From: an uncultured Mucilaginibacter sp.
GTDB lineage: Bacteria; Bacteroidota; Bacteroidia; Sphingobacteriales; Sphingobacteriaceae
Assembly (NCBI GenBank): GCA_903864275.1
Contig: CAIPFE010000038.1
Coordinates: 1 to 41,541 of the forward strand
DNA length: 41,541 bases
Direction of reading: 5' to 3'
Each line of letters begins with the position of its first letter. Positions within the stretch are counted from its first letter, which is position 1. Positions 1 to 8,271 of the stretch are shown here, one piece after another. The translations under genes and the position numbers were made by a program. The notes beneath the pieces are model-generated. The model had not been told where the DNA came from and did not search any database. It saw nothing but the letters and a program-made list of their open reading frames with translations.

Positions 1-134
1 CTGCGACGGGCTGACGAAATTCGGCGCCGATGCACGCCTTTTTGATGCCTTTTGCATATTTCCTTGCACTTGATCCCCACAAGTTCGCTACAACTACCTG
101 TATTTCAAAATGGTTTAGGTTATTCAGCAGACCC
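1..134. mobile_element. possible insertion-sequence end at the window edge
   Basis: This stretch follows the abrupt end of the DUF1634 gene and does not continue that family. The segment TTATTCAGCAGACCC at 120-134 resembles the kind of terminal inverted repeat seen at insertion-sequence ends, and the DUF1634 stop codon straddles this boundary (136-134 on the minus strand). On the minus strand a frame stays open from 133 to the window edge, with the stretch QVVVANLW followed by ARKYAKGIKK; it vaguely recalls an IS110-type transposase, but the likeness is weak. The other end of the element is outside the window, so neither the family nor a target duplication can be confirmed. Confidence 0.25.
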
Positions 135-271
135 TAATTAGCAACGGTATGTCCATGCCGGTACAGGTAAAGTATCCCGCCTAAAAAAACAACGCTGATA
201 GAGACAACGGTACCCGCCCGCAATACCTGGCCCAATAATAATTGCATGTCGGTGTCTTTGAATTTTTTCAT
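134..271 (-). pseudogene. truncated DUF1634 membrane protein
   Basis: The 45-residue product starts at MKKFKDTDMQ and holds one membrane helix (about residues 16-36) ending in RHGHTVAN. DUF1634 proteins are small membrane proteins, usually about 110-130 residues with three helices, encoded just downstream of TauE/SafE exporters; their function is unknown. The gene order here matches, since the exporter at 369-1205 is directly upstream on the same strand. The product is cut after its first helix, and the next bases look like an insertion-sequence end, so it is probably inactive. The ATG at 271 is preferred because the longer reading from 331 runs through a word-repeat hairpin. Confidence 0.6.
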
Positions 272-285
272 AGCGTAATTTTTTC

Positions 286-364
286 GTCCATAGACCATGG
301 TCCATAGTCGATAGTTTTTATTTGTGTTCATTTTGCCATGGTCTATGGACTATTGACCATGGAC
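286..364. repeat. inverted heptad array, GTCCATA family, copy 1
   Basis: The left arm (286-314) is made of 7-bp words such as GTCCATA, GACCATG and GTCGATA. The right arm (336-364) carries the same words in reverse complement. Bases 286-300 and 336-350 form a perfect 15-bp inverted repeat around a T-rich loop. It lies inside the TauE/SafE-DUF1634 operon. The same words recur at 5686-5762 and 36090-36163. Confidence 0.9.
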
Positions 365-368
365 TTAT

Positions 369-1205
369 CTATATCTTTCCGGTTATCCCATGATAGATCA
401 TTTGCCCGGCTAAAAATGTTACCACTATGGCAAATACCCATCGCAGCCACCGCGACGAACTGGTATTCACTAATATTTTTGACCCGGTTAACGCACCCAG
501 CAATACCCCAATAACAACCGGCATCGACAGGCCCGGACTAATATAGCCGCGCTGCAAATAAACTACTGCGCTTGCCGAGGCCGTAACACCTATCATAAAA
601 TTGCTGGTAGTGGTCGATACTTTAAATGGAATGCGCATAAGGGTATCCATCGCTACTACTTTTAATGCCCCCGAGCCTATACCCAGCAAACCTGATATTA
701 CCCCGGCAAAAAGCATCATCACAAAACCGCCGCCAACCCTTGTAACGCCATATTGAACCGTGCCGTTGGCGGTAGGATAACTGCTATTGAGCTTTAGTTT
801 TTCGGCCAGGTAACTTTTTTGCAGGGTAATATGCTCTGCTTTTCTTTGTAGCGATATAATTGCCGAGAAAATTAAAATTGCTCCAAATAAAATGGCAATG
901 TAGTTGGTAGGGATATATAATGCAAGTATGGCGCCGCACATGGCGCCTGCGGTGGTGGCTATTTCTAAAAACATGCCCAGCCGCATATTGGTGATCCCTT
1001 CCTTAACATACGCCGCCGCCGAGCCGGAAGACGTAGCGATCACAGAAACCAGCGATGCACCAATCGCATAATGGATATCAACATTCAGTACCAAAGTAAG
1101 CAAGGGTATAATGACTACGCCGCCGCCTAAACCTGTTAAAGAGCCTAATAAACCGGCAAAATAAGAGCCGATGAGTACAATAACAGTGAATATCAAGACC
1201 GACAT
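369..1205 (-). CDS. TauE/SafE-family anion exporter
   Basis: The 278-residue integral membrane protein has about eight hydrophobic segments. Its N-terminal stretch GLGGGVVIIPLL and the matching C-terminal half-repeat with GLLGIGSGALKV are the two glycine-rich signatures of the TauE/SafE (DUF81) family. Family members move sulfite, sulfonates or other organosulfur or carboxylate anions across the inner membrane; the substrate here cannot be read from sequence. Length is normal for the family. It is the first gene of a small minus-strand operon whose second gene, a DUF1634 protein, is truncated. A GTCCATA-type hairpin separates the two. Confidence 0.88.
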   Translation of the reverse strand: MSVLIFTVIVLIGSYFAGLLGSLTGLGGGVVIIPLLTLVLNVDIHYAIGASLVSVIATSSGSAAAYVKEGITNMRLGMFLEIATTAGAMCGAILALYIPTNYIAILFGAILIFSAIISLQRKAEHITLQKSYLAEKLKLNSSYPTANGTVQYGVTRVGGGFVMMLFAGVISGLLGIGSGALKVVAMDTLMRIPFKVSTTTSNFMIGVTASASAVVYLQRGYISPGLSMPVVIGVLLGALTGSKILVNTSSSRWLRWVFAIVVTFLAGQMIYHGITGKI

Positions 1206-1307
1206 AAACGAACAAGGTTGCTGATGCCGTAAAAGTAATAATAACTTTTTTTAAGCGCTTTGTTTAATGTTTGTCTATAGATTTAGTGAAGAATGGCCGG
1301 GTTTGAT

Positions 1308-1661
1308 TTATTGAGTTTCTAATTTTGCCAATACTTCTTTTTTTAAAGAAACTAAGTCCTCCTTAATAATTGACCATACTAGAGTATCATCAAGACCATC
1401 ATAGTTGTGTATTATGATATTTCTAAAACCAATAATGTCATGCTGGTATTTGATCAGCTCCGTGGGGTCTATCTCTTTAAGCCTTTTTATTGCTTCGCCA
1501 ATGATACCGAGTTGCCTTTCTATTGCGCTTTTTGTTTTTAAGTCAACAGAATACTCTTCGAACAGGTTTATCGGACCTAAAAATTCTTCAATAAGATTTA
1601 TGCTATTTACTATATCACTAAACAGCTTTATTTTTCTATGCATTTCTTTTATGGCTGTCAC
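1308..1661 (-). CDS. hepT: HepT-like HEPN ribonuclease toxin
   Basis: The 117-residue all-alpha protein belongs to the HepT (DUF86/HEPN) family. The catalytic RX4HXY motif is complete: R80, H85 and Y87 in the stretch GFRNIIIHNYDG. In the characterised MntA-HepT (type VII) systems HepT is an RNase toxin, and the antitoxin AMPylates the tyrosine of this motif to neutralise it. The gene follows mntA and overlaps it by four bases (GTGA), so the start is probably GTG at 1661; an ATG at codon 7 is the alternative. Translational coupling would keep the two products in balance. Toxicity is inferred from the family. Confidence 0.85.
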   Translation of the reverse strand: MTAIKEMHRKIKLFSDIVNSINLIEEFLGPINLFEEYSVDLKTKSAIERQLGIIGEAIKRLKEIDPTELIKYQHDIIGFRNIIIHNYDGLDDTLVWSIIKEDLVSLKKEVLAKLETQ

Positions 1662-1966
1662 AACGGATATATTAATTTTTTTGAAGTTCCGATATATTCC
1701 TCAAGGGTCGGGTTTTTTATAGAATTAAAGGTAAGCAGATCAACTTTTTTGTTGAATAGCTTTTCAAATTTGTTATATAGACTAAGAATCAATTTGCCCT
1801 TAAATATTGGATTAACTTCATCAATGTCAACAAGCAGATCAATGTCACTTTTATCAGTAAAGTTTCCATTTACAACCGATCCAAAAGCATACAGTTCTTT
1901 AACCTTGTGCGATTTGCATAGTTCAATAAATTCTTTCGACTGAAAATTTACTTTATCACTAACCAT
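1658..1966 (-). CDS. mntA: MntA-like nucleotidyltransferase antitoxin
   Basis: The 102-residue protein is a minimal nucleotidyltransferase (MNT) of the DNA polymerase beta superfamily. It has the GSX10DXD signature: G29-S30 in LYAFGSVVNG, then D41 and D43 in SDIDLLVDID. Paired with a HEPN protein, such proteins act as antitoxins that transfer AMP to the toxin tyrosine. It is the first gene of the pair, with its stop inside the start of hepT. A possible -7 element of the form TAACTTTA lies about 5-12 bases before the ATG (1971-1978, minus strand). No mobile-element genes adjoin the pair. Confidence 0.85.
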   Translation of the reverse strand: MVSDKVNFQSKEFIELCKSHKVKELYAFGSVVNGNFTDKSDIDLLVDIDEVNPIFKGKLILSLYNKFEKLFNKKVDLLTFNSIKNPTLEEYIGTSKKLIYPL

Positions 1967-2083
1967 AGTATAAAGTTAGCAATAATTAATTAAACAGGTA
2001 CCAAGGCCGCTAATTAAAGAAAGTTTAGCCGCAAAATTTGGGCATCAGCTTTATTACGTTTAATTTCGGGCAAATTCCTGCTG

Positions 2084-3922
2084 ATGGGTTACCCAAGTTT
2101 ACAAGCCTGTATTACCGACCTCGAAAAGCACGGCCATTTGATCCGTATTAAAGAGGAAGTTGACCCTTACCTGCAAATGGCGGCTATTCATTTGCGCGTA
2201 TTTGAGCACCAGGGCCCGGCTATACTGTTCGAAAATGTAAAAGGCAGTAAATTCCCGGCGGTGTCAAATCTGTTCGGTACACTTGAACGATCCCGTTTTA
2301 TTTTCAGGGATACGCTGGATAAGATAAAAATACTGGTCAATTTAAAATCCGATCCTATCAAAGCTATAAAACACCCCTTTAAATATGCAAATGTTGCCTT
2401 GACCGCCTTGTCGGCCCTGCCGCTGAAAGTTGGCAGCAATGCGCCCATAAATTTTGGCCGCTGCCATATCAGCGACCTGCCCCAAATTGTAAACTGGCCA
2501 AAAGACGGCGGCCCATTTGTAACCATGCCGCAGGTTTACACCGAGGATGCTGACAAACCCGGAATTATGAATGCCAACCTGGGCATGTACCGCATCCAGA
2601 TGGCAGGCAACGATTACGTCCTCAACGAAGAGGCGGGCCTGCATTACCAGCTGCACCGGGGCATTGGCGTGCATCAAACCAAAGCCAATGCAAAAGGACT
2701 GCCGTTAAAGGTGAGCATATTTGTAAGTGGTCCGCCATCGCACCCGGTTGCTGCGGTAATGCCGCTGCCCGAGGGTTTATCCGAAATGACTTTTGCCGGG
2801 GCATTGGGTAGCCGCCGTTTCCGGTATTTTTATGATAAGGATGGCTTTTGCATCTCGGCCGACGCCGATTTTGTGATCACAGGGACAGTGATGCCGCATG
2901 AAAATAAACCCGAAGGCCCGTTTGGAGATCATTTGGGCTATTACAGCCTAAAGCATCCGTTCCCATTGTTAAAAGTGCATAATGTTTATCACCGGAAAGA
3001 TGCAACCTGGTCTTTCACGGTAGTAGGGAGACCGCCACAAGAAGATACCAGCTTTGGTGCGCTGATCCACGACATCACCGGTTCGGCTATACCAAAAGAG
3101 ATACCCGGCCTGCATGCCGTAAACGCGGTTGATGCGGCGGGTGTTCACCCTTTGCTATTTGCCGTTGGCAGCGAGCGTTATACGCCATATTCCGACGAAC
3201 GCAAACCGCAGGAAATATTGACGATTGCCAATCATATATTGGGCAGCGGTCAGCTGAGCCTGGCAAAGTACCTGTTTATTGCCGCTAAGGAAGATGACCC
3301 GAAATTGAATGTAAATAATATAGGCGAATTTTTAAAACACATCCTGCAAAGGATAGACCTTACCCGCGACCTGCATTTCTACACTAAAACCACTATTGAT
3401 ACGCTTGACTACAGCGGCAGCGGGCTGAATTCAGGCAGTAAAGTAGCACTGGCAGTGGCGGGGGGAATAAAAAGGGAGCTTTGGAATGAGTTACCGGCCG
3501 GATTCAACCTGCCCCGCCCGTTTGAAACGTACAAAATAGTAATGCCCGGCATACTGGCTGTTGAAGTGCCCAAAAATATAAAACACAGCGATGCGCCATT
3601 GATTTTTGAGATACTTGAAGAGCATTTAAAAGATGCAGAACTTGATGGCCTGCCATTAATGGTATTGTGTGATGATGCCGTGTTTGCAGCTAAAAACCTG
3701 GATAATTTTGTTTGGGTAACCTTTACGCGCAGCAATCCATCACACGATATTTATGGGATAAATAGTTTTACCGAAAATAAACACTGGGGATGTAAAGGGC
3801 CGCTGATTATCGATGCCCGTATTAAGCCGCACCATGCGCCGGTGCTTGAACGAGATCCGGCAGTTGAGAAACTGGTGGATAAAATGGGGGAGCAGGGCGG
3901 GGCTTTGTATGGGGTTATTTAA
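2084..3922 (+). CDS. UbiD-family prenylated-FMN decarboxylase
   Basis: The 612-residue cytosolic enzyme is a UbiD-family (de)carboxylase. The signature PEGPFGDHLGYY near residue 276 contributes part of the prenylated-FMN site and the conserved acidic catalytic residue. UbiD enzymes need prFMN made by a UbiX flavin prenyltransferase, which is not in this window. Proteins of this size, longer than the roughly 490-residue E. coli UbiD, are usual in Bacteroidota, where a role in quinone (menaquinone) biosynthesis is the common assignment; the true substrate is not shown here. It is divergent from mntA and is followed 42 bases later by a lipoprotein gene on the same strand. Confidence 0.88.
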   Translation: MGYPSLQACITDLEKHGHLIRIKEEVDPYLQMAAIHLRVFEHQGPAILFENVKGSKFPAVSNLFGTLERSRFIFRDTLDKIKILVNLKSDPIKAIKHPFKYANVALTALSALPLKVGSNAPINFGRCHISDLPQIVNWPKDGGPFVTMPQVYTEDADKPGIMNANLGMYRIQMAGNDYVLNEEAGLHYQLHRGIGVHQTKANAKGLPLKVSIFVSGPPSHPVAAVMPLPEGLSEMTFAGALGSRRFRYFYDKDGFCISADADFVITGTVMPHENKPEGPFGDHLGYYSLKHPFPLLKVHNVYHRKDATWSFTVVGRPPQEDTSFGALIHDITGSAIPKEIPGLHAVNAVDAAGVHPLLFAVGSERYTPYSDERKPQEILTIANHILGSGQLSLAKYLFIAAKEDDPKLNVNNIGEFLKHILQRIDLTRDLHFYTKTTIDTLDYSGSGLNSGSKVALAVAGGIKRELWNELPAGFNLPRPFETYKIVMPGILAVEVPKNIKHSDAPLIFEILEEHLKDAELDGLPLMVLCDDAVFAAKNLDNFVWVTFTRSNPSHDIYGINSFTENKHWGCKGPLIIDARIKPHHAPVLERDPAVEKLVDKMGEQGGALYGVI

Positions 3923-3964
3923 AGCAGAGGTTAAAGGCGAAAGGTTCTTCCATTTCAAAAAATT

Positions 3965-4675
3965 ATGATAAGATTAATAAAAAGTATATTTGTTTGTTGC
4001 TTGGCGATGGGTCTACTTTCATGCAATAAAAAAATCCAAAACATCCCATCTTATACAGTTTCAAAAGTTTTTAAAACCGATTCCGTCACAACGATAAATG
4101 TAAATATCGATACCAGGATGCCCGCCCACCAACTTGTACTAATAGCCGGCAAGCTAAAAACCGACAGCGCCCGGATAAAAAGTCTCGAAATACATTACCT
4201 GCTTCCCGGCAATGCAGAAACCAGCGCCGGGGATAACAGCTATTATGCCTCGGCGAGGTATATAAAAGACAATGAAATTAAGCCAGCCGATACCCTTAAA
4301 GATGACAACGGTATTGTTGTAAGGCTGAAAATATTCGGATTGAGCAGTGAAAAGGCAAAACTGTTGTTAACCCTTCAGCCCAAAGAAATTGCCGGGAAAA
4401 ATGTGCTGGGCAGGTTTATTGATGATTACAACCATACGGTCATCATTCCTTTTAAAGATCCCTTTGATAAGAAGGATGATGTGTACATCATTGAGCTCGA
4501 TTCAACCGCGAAGGTAGTTTCGGCAACCGTTCCGCAAAGGGTGGTGGATGGTGGCGTTGAAAAATGGCTGGTAACCCAAAACGGTGACTATATCACCTTG
4601 AAAAATAATGTGCTTACCCAATATGCCGCCGATGGTTTGGGTGTGCCGTTTAACAGTATCAAATCGGGAATTTAA
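3965..4675 (+). CDS. hypothetical lipoprotein
   Basis: The 236-residue protein has a type II signal peptide with the lipobox LLSC (about residues 17-20) followed by NKK, so it should be lipidated and exported. The mature part is rich in beta-strand-forming sequence and has no motif I recognise; the stretch FIDDYNHTVIIPFKDPF near residues 157-173 looks well structured. It sits 42 bases after the UbiD-family gene and could be co-transcribed, but there is no functional reason to link them. It converges with the CDF gene. Real gene, unknown function. Confidence 0.72.
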   Translation: MIRLIKSIFVCCLAMGLLSCNKKIQNIPSYTVSKVFKTDSVTTINVNIDTRMPAHQLVLIAGKLKTDSARIKSLEIHYLLPGNAETSAGDNSYYASARYIKDNEIKPADTLKDDNGIVVRLKIFGLSSEKAKLLLTLQPKEIAGKNVLGRFIDDYNHTVIIPFKDPFDKKDDVYIIELDSTAKVVSATVPQRVVDGGVEKWLVTQNGDYITLKNNVLTQYAADGLGVPFNSIKSGI

Positions 4676-4724
4676 CATTTAGATATTTGCCCGTGTGCGC
4701 GATATTTTTCGTTTTTGCACTTTT

Positions 4725-5645
4725 TCAGCAATCCTGGTGCTTGCAATGCTCGTCCGAAAATTCCGGCTCAAAGGTAGCGTGGCTTATATCGAGGTGTTGT
4801 AAGCGGTGCCGGAGGTCATTCTTTATCCCGTCAAAGGCGCTGAGATAATCCGGGTCGATCACAATATGTGCTGTTAATGCATTTTCAGTTGTACTTAAGG
4901 CCCAAACATGCATGTGATGAACATCTTTAACACCTTTACCCTTTAAAAGTTCGGCTTTAATTTTATCAAGGTCCATTTCCTTTGGAACGCCATCCATTTC
5001 CAGCCGGAGGCTATCTTTTAGCAAGCTCCATGTACCCCTTAATATCACGATCGCGATAATTAAACTAACTGCGCTATCAAGCCAGTACAGGTGGGTAAAA
5101 TATATAATTATGCCCGATACGACCACCCCTAATGACACTATTGCGTCAACGGCCATGTGCAGGTAGGCGCCCTTTACATTGAGGTCTGTATCTTTATCCT
5201 TAACAAACAGCCACGCGGTAAAAGCGTTGATGCCTATACCGATAAGTGCCACCCAGGCCATTGTACCGCCGTCAATTTTTGCGGGGTGCATAAAACGCAA
5301 TATGGCTTCGTACCCTATAATGCCAACCGCCGCAAATAAAACAAGCGCGTTAAAAAAAGATACGATAATAGTCGAACGTTTATAGCCATATGTAAACTTA
5401 TCTGTAGCATTAACCTTGGTGAGCTTAAACGCAAGCAGTGCCAGCGCCAGTCCGGCAACATCGCTCATGTTATGACCGGCATCGGTTAATAAAGAAAGCG
5501 AGTGTATAGCTAAACCTGCTATCACTTCGATAATTACAAATGCTGAATTTAAAATTATACCGGCGATGAACGCCGTATTAAGGTGATCAAGCTTGGGGGC
5601 ATGATCATGATGGTGGTGATGCGAATGATCGTGACCTGCTGACAT
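4725..5645 (-). CDS. cation diffusion facilitator (CDF) metal exporter
   Basis: The 306-residue inner-membrane protein starts with a histidine-rich segment (residues 4-15, HDHSHHHHHDHA) typical of zinc-handling CDF proteins. Helix II carries the metal-site pattern H-N-M-S-D in TDAGHNMSDVAG, and helix V has the partner pattern in AVDAIVSLG. The C-terminal cytoplasmic domain, with DVHHMHVWAL, is the usual ferredoxin-like regulatory domain. CDF proteins export Zn2+, Co2+ or Cd2+ against protons. Length and layout are those of the CzcD/ZitB branch. No metal-responsive regulator adjoins. It is downstream of rlmH, with a repeat hairpin between them. Confidence 0.9.
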   Translation of the reverse strand: MSAGHDHSHHHHHDHAPKLDHLNTAFIAGIILNSAFVIIEVIAGLAIHSLSLLTDAGHNMSDVAGLALALLAFKLTKVNATDKFTYGYKRSTIIVSFFNALVLFAAVGIIGYEAILRFMHPAKIDGGTMAWVALIGIGINAFTAWLFVKDKDTDLNVKGAYLHMAVDAIVSLGVVVSGIIIYFTHLYWLDSAVSLIIAIVILRGTWSLLKDSLRLEMDGVPKEMDLDKIKAELLKGKGVKDVHHMHVWALSTTENALTAHIVIDPDYLSAFDGIKNDLRHRLQHLDISHATFEPEFSDEHCKHQDC

Positions 5646-5685
5646 TATGCAAAGTTAAGAATTTTTTGGCAGTTCATAGTTCAAA

Positions 5686-5762
5686 ATAGTCGATGGTCGA
5701 TAGTCCATAGTCCATGGAAGGATAGCGCTTTCTCTATGGTCCATGGACTATCGACTATCGAC
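5686..5762. repeat. inverted heptad array, GTCCATA family, copy 2
   Basis: The left arm (5686-5717) is a run of words such as ATAGTCG and ATAGTCC. The right arm (5734-5762) carries them in reverse complement, with a 13-bp identical core. It lies between rlmH and the CDF gene, both on the minus strand, and could form a hairpin that separates their transcripts. Confidence 0.88.
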
Positions 5763-5774
5763 AAAAACTTCCCT

Positions 5775-6248
5775 TCACTCATTATGATACGGTTCCCCTT
5801 TTATAATAGTAAAGGCCCTGTATAATTGTTCAACAAAAAACAGGCGCACCATTTGATGCGAGAAAGTCATGGCTGATAGTGATAGCTTATCATTAGCGCG
5901 TTCGTAAACGGATTGATCAAATCCGTATGGGCCGCCAACTACAAAAACCAGGTTAGCAACGGAACCTAGCGCTTTCTTATCAATATAGGCTGCAAACTGG
6001 GTGGAGGATAATTCCATTCCTTTTTCATCCAGTAATATAACGTGGTCTAAAGGCAATATTTTTTTAAGGATCAATCCGGCTTCTTTTGCTTTTTGCTGTT
6101 CAGGGCTTAAGGCTTTTGTGTTTTTTAGCTCGTCAATTTCGATGATGGTCAACCTGGTATAATGCTTCAACCGTTTAACGTACTTATCAATGCCTTCCTT
6201 CAAATAGGCATCTTCAGTTTTGCCAACCGTGATAAAAGTGATCTTCAT
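5775..6248 (-). CDS. rlmH: 23S rRNA (pseudouridine1915-N3)-methyltransferase RlmH
   Basis: The 157-residue protein matches RlmH (SPOUT methyltransferase) over its full length. It has the SAM-binding knot motif VFVVGGPYGF (residues 101-110) and the C-terminal signature LSAMTFSHQMVRLFFVEQLYRA. The enzyme works as a dimer and methylates N3 of pseudouridine 1915 in helix 69 of 23S rRNA on the assembled 70S ribosome. The length is the family norm. It is transcribed on the minus strand and is divergent from the MutS-like gene. Confidence 0.96.
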   Translation of the reverse strand: MKITFITVGKTEDAYLKEGIDKYVKRLKHYTRLTIIEIDELKNTKALSPEQQKAKEAGLILKKILPLDHVILLDEKGMELSSTQFAAYIDKKALGSVANLVFVVGGPYGFDQSVYERANDKLSLSAMTFSHQMVRLFFVEQLYRAFTIIKGEPYHNE

Positions 6249-6340
6249 GTTGTAAAGATGTCGAAATGTTGTCAGGTTGTAAAGTGGAAAATGTTAAGTT
6301 TGACCCTTTCTTGCTGAAGCGTCTTCCGGACTTCCGGACT
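6249..6340. repeat. short word repeats between rlmH and the MutS-like gene
   Basis: Two small arrays share this gap. At about 6250-6295 the words TTGTAAAG and AGGTTGTAAAG echo the family at 14179-14241. At 6323-6340 the octad TTCCGGAC occurs twice in tandem, the same family as 30484-30509 and 40866-40909. They lie in the shared upstream region of two divergent genes. Confidence 0.65.
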
Positions 6341-6353
6341 AAAAACAAAAACA

Positions 6354-8171
6354 ATGGAACAGGATATTATAAATGATTATACTCAAAGGACAGCTTTTGC
6401 ACAGCAGGAAGCCGATAAGTATAAAACGCTGGCGAACAACTATTCGCTATACCGGCTCTTTGTATTTGGCTTATTTATCCTTTCGGTTTGCATTGCCATT
6501 GGTGTAGACGAAATTTATATAATAGCTTTTTCCCTTGTAGTTTTAATTATTTGCTTTAGCTGGCTGATCAAAAAGCAAAGCGGGTTCGAAACTTTAAAAA
6601 ATTACTACCTGGATATTAAAAAGGTGAACGAAAATGAAGTGGCCAGTATGCAAAGCCAGGCCAACATGTACGATAATGGTGCTGTGTTTGTTAATGATAA
6701 GCACTTTTATACCTCAGACCTTGATATATTCGGAAGCAATTCTTTATTCCAACTGATCAACCGGGCCGCCACGCTTCCGGGTATCATGAAACTGGCCGCA
6801 TGGCTGAATGCACCGGGCGATAAAAATGTGATCTTATTGCGCCAGCAGGCTGTTGAAGAAATAGCAGGCCAAAACGATTGGAAACTGGATATCCAGGCCA
6901 ACCTCCTTTTCTCGTTAAAACAAAGGCGCGAACAAATAAAAAACCTGGTCAATTATTTAAATATACCGGTTGAAATTAATGGTGAAAACTGGCTTGGCAC
7001 TTATAGCAGGTTAGCGCCATATTTATTATTTGCTGTGATTATTTGCAGTATCTTTTATATACCTGCACGTTATTTTATACCAGTGCTTGGCTTTTTTAAT
7101 TACAGGCTGGTTTCGTCAAGGTCGAAAAGTGTCGACAAAACAGATTTGATTGCTGGCAAAATCGGGACAACGCTTGCACATTTCGTGCTTGCATTTAAGA
7201 GTATCGAGAATGGTGATTGGCAATCAGCTTATTTAAAAGAGGTATCATCCAAAATAAAAAGCACTGGGGGTACACCTGTTTCCGGCAAAATAGCGCAGCT
7301 ATCAAAACTCATTGACAAACTTAATTACCGTTTAAATATGGTGGTAAAAGTTGTGCTGAACACTTTTGCGTTATGGGACCTGCGCCAGATCATAGCTATA
7401 GAGAACTGGAAACGAAATAACCGCGAAAGTATTGAAGCGGCCTTTGACGTTGTGGCTGAATTCGAGGCAATAATAAGCCTTGCAGGGTTGCGAATCAATT
7501 ACCCTGGTTGGTGTTTTCCGGACGTGATCAACTGCGACGGCTATACACTTACTGCAAAGGACCTTGCTCATCCGCTCATCATCAGCAGCAGCCGGGTTGA
7601 AAATGATTATGAACTTGATGATTCTTATAAGATCGATATCATTACAGGCTCAAACATGGCCGGTAAAAGTACTTTTTTGCGTACTATAGGTATAAATACA
7701 GTGCTTGCCCTTTGCGGCTCGCCTGTTTGCGCCGGCGATATGAAGGTATCAGTAATGACTATCATTACTTATATGCGCATCAAGGATTCGCTAAATGAAA
7801 GTACCTCGACATTCAAAGCGGAGCTCGACCGCCTGCAAATGCTGCTTAAAGCTGTCGAAAGCGAACAAAAGGTTTTCTTTTTAATTGATGAGATGCTGCG
7901 CGGCACAAATTCAGTTGATAAATATCTCGGCTCAAAAGCGGTTATTGAGCAGCTGATCAGCAAAAAGGCAGTCGGCCTGGTTGCTACACACGACCTGCAG
8001 ATTGCAGAATTAGAAGCAAAACATCCCGACTATATCCGCAATTTTTATTTTGATATACAAGTAAAAGACGGCGAAATGCTGTTTGATTATAAAATAAAAC
8101 ATGGGGAATGTAAAACCTTTAACGCCTCCCTATTGCTTAAGCAAATCGGGATTGACGTGGATGCCGGGTGA
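6354..8171 (+). CDS. membrane-anchored MutS-like ATPase
   Basis: The 605-residue protein has the MutS ABC-type ATPase domain at its C-terminus: Walker A ITGSNMAGKST at about 432, the signature region SLNESTSTFKAELDRL, Walker B FFLIDEMLRGTNS at about 507 and the switch histidine in VATHD at about 542. The middle resembles the MutS core/clamp helices. There is no N-terminal mismatch-recognition domain with an F-x-E motif. Instead, residues about 31-70 form two membrane helices, and another hydrophobic stretch lies near 222-243. Such proteins are common in Bacteroidota and are annotated as MutS-related, but mismatch repair is doubtful; the role is unknown. Confidence 0.85.
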   Translation: MEQDIINDYTQRTAFAQQEADKYKTLANNYSLYRLFVFGLFILSVCIAIGVDEIYIIAFSLVVLIICFSWLIKKQSGFETLKNYYLDIKKVNENEVASMQSQANMYDNGAVFVNDKHFYTSDLDIFGSNSLFQLINRAATLPGIMKLAAWLNAPGDKNVILLRQQAVEEIAGQNDWKLDIQANLLFSLKQRREQIKNLVNYLNIPVEINGENWLGTYSRLAPYLLFAVIICSIFYIPARYFIPVLGFFNYRLVSSRSKSVDKTDLIAGKIGTTLAHFVLAFKSIENGDWQSAYLKEVSSKIKSTGGTPVSGKIAQLSKLIDKLNYRLNMVVKVVLNTFALWDLRQIIAIENWKRNNRESIEAAFDVVAEFEAIISLAGLRINYPGWCFPDVINCDGYTLTAKDLAHPLIISSSRVENDYELDDSYKIDIITGSNMAGKSTFLRTIGINTVLALCGSPVCAGDMKVSVMTIITYMRIKDSLNESTSTFKAELDRLQMLLKAVESEQKVFFLIDEMLRGTNSVDKYLGSKAVIEQLISKKAVGLVATHDLQIAELEAKHPDYIRNFYFDIQVKDGEMLFDYKIKHGECKTFNASLLLKQIGIDVDAG

Positions 8172-8178
8172 AGATGGG

Positions 8179-8266
8179 CGGATGTGTGGATGTGTGGATG
8201 TGCGAATTTCAGATATCAAATTGGGTAATCCAATCCGCACACTTGAAATCCGCACATTTGCACATC
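8179..8266. repeat. inverted octad array, GTGGATGT family
   Basis: The left arm (8179-8210) repeats the 8-bp word TGGATGTG. The right arm (8233-8266) carries related words such as GATGTGCA and GTGTGCGG in reverse complement. A short inner repeat (ATTGG and CCAAT) lies in the loop. It fills the space between two convergent genes, where it could act as a two-way terminator. Confidence 0.85.
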
Positions 8267-8271
8267 AAAAA

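Noticed and set aside
1405..1943. Two plus-strand frames opposite mntA-hepT
   Set aside because: They are antisense to genes with intact catalytic motifs and have no recognisable domain.
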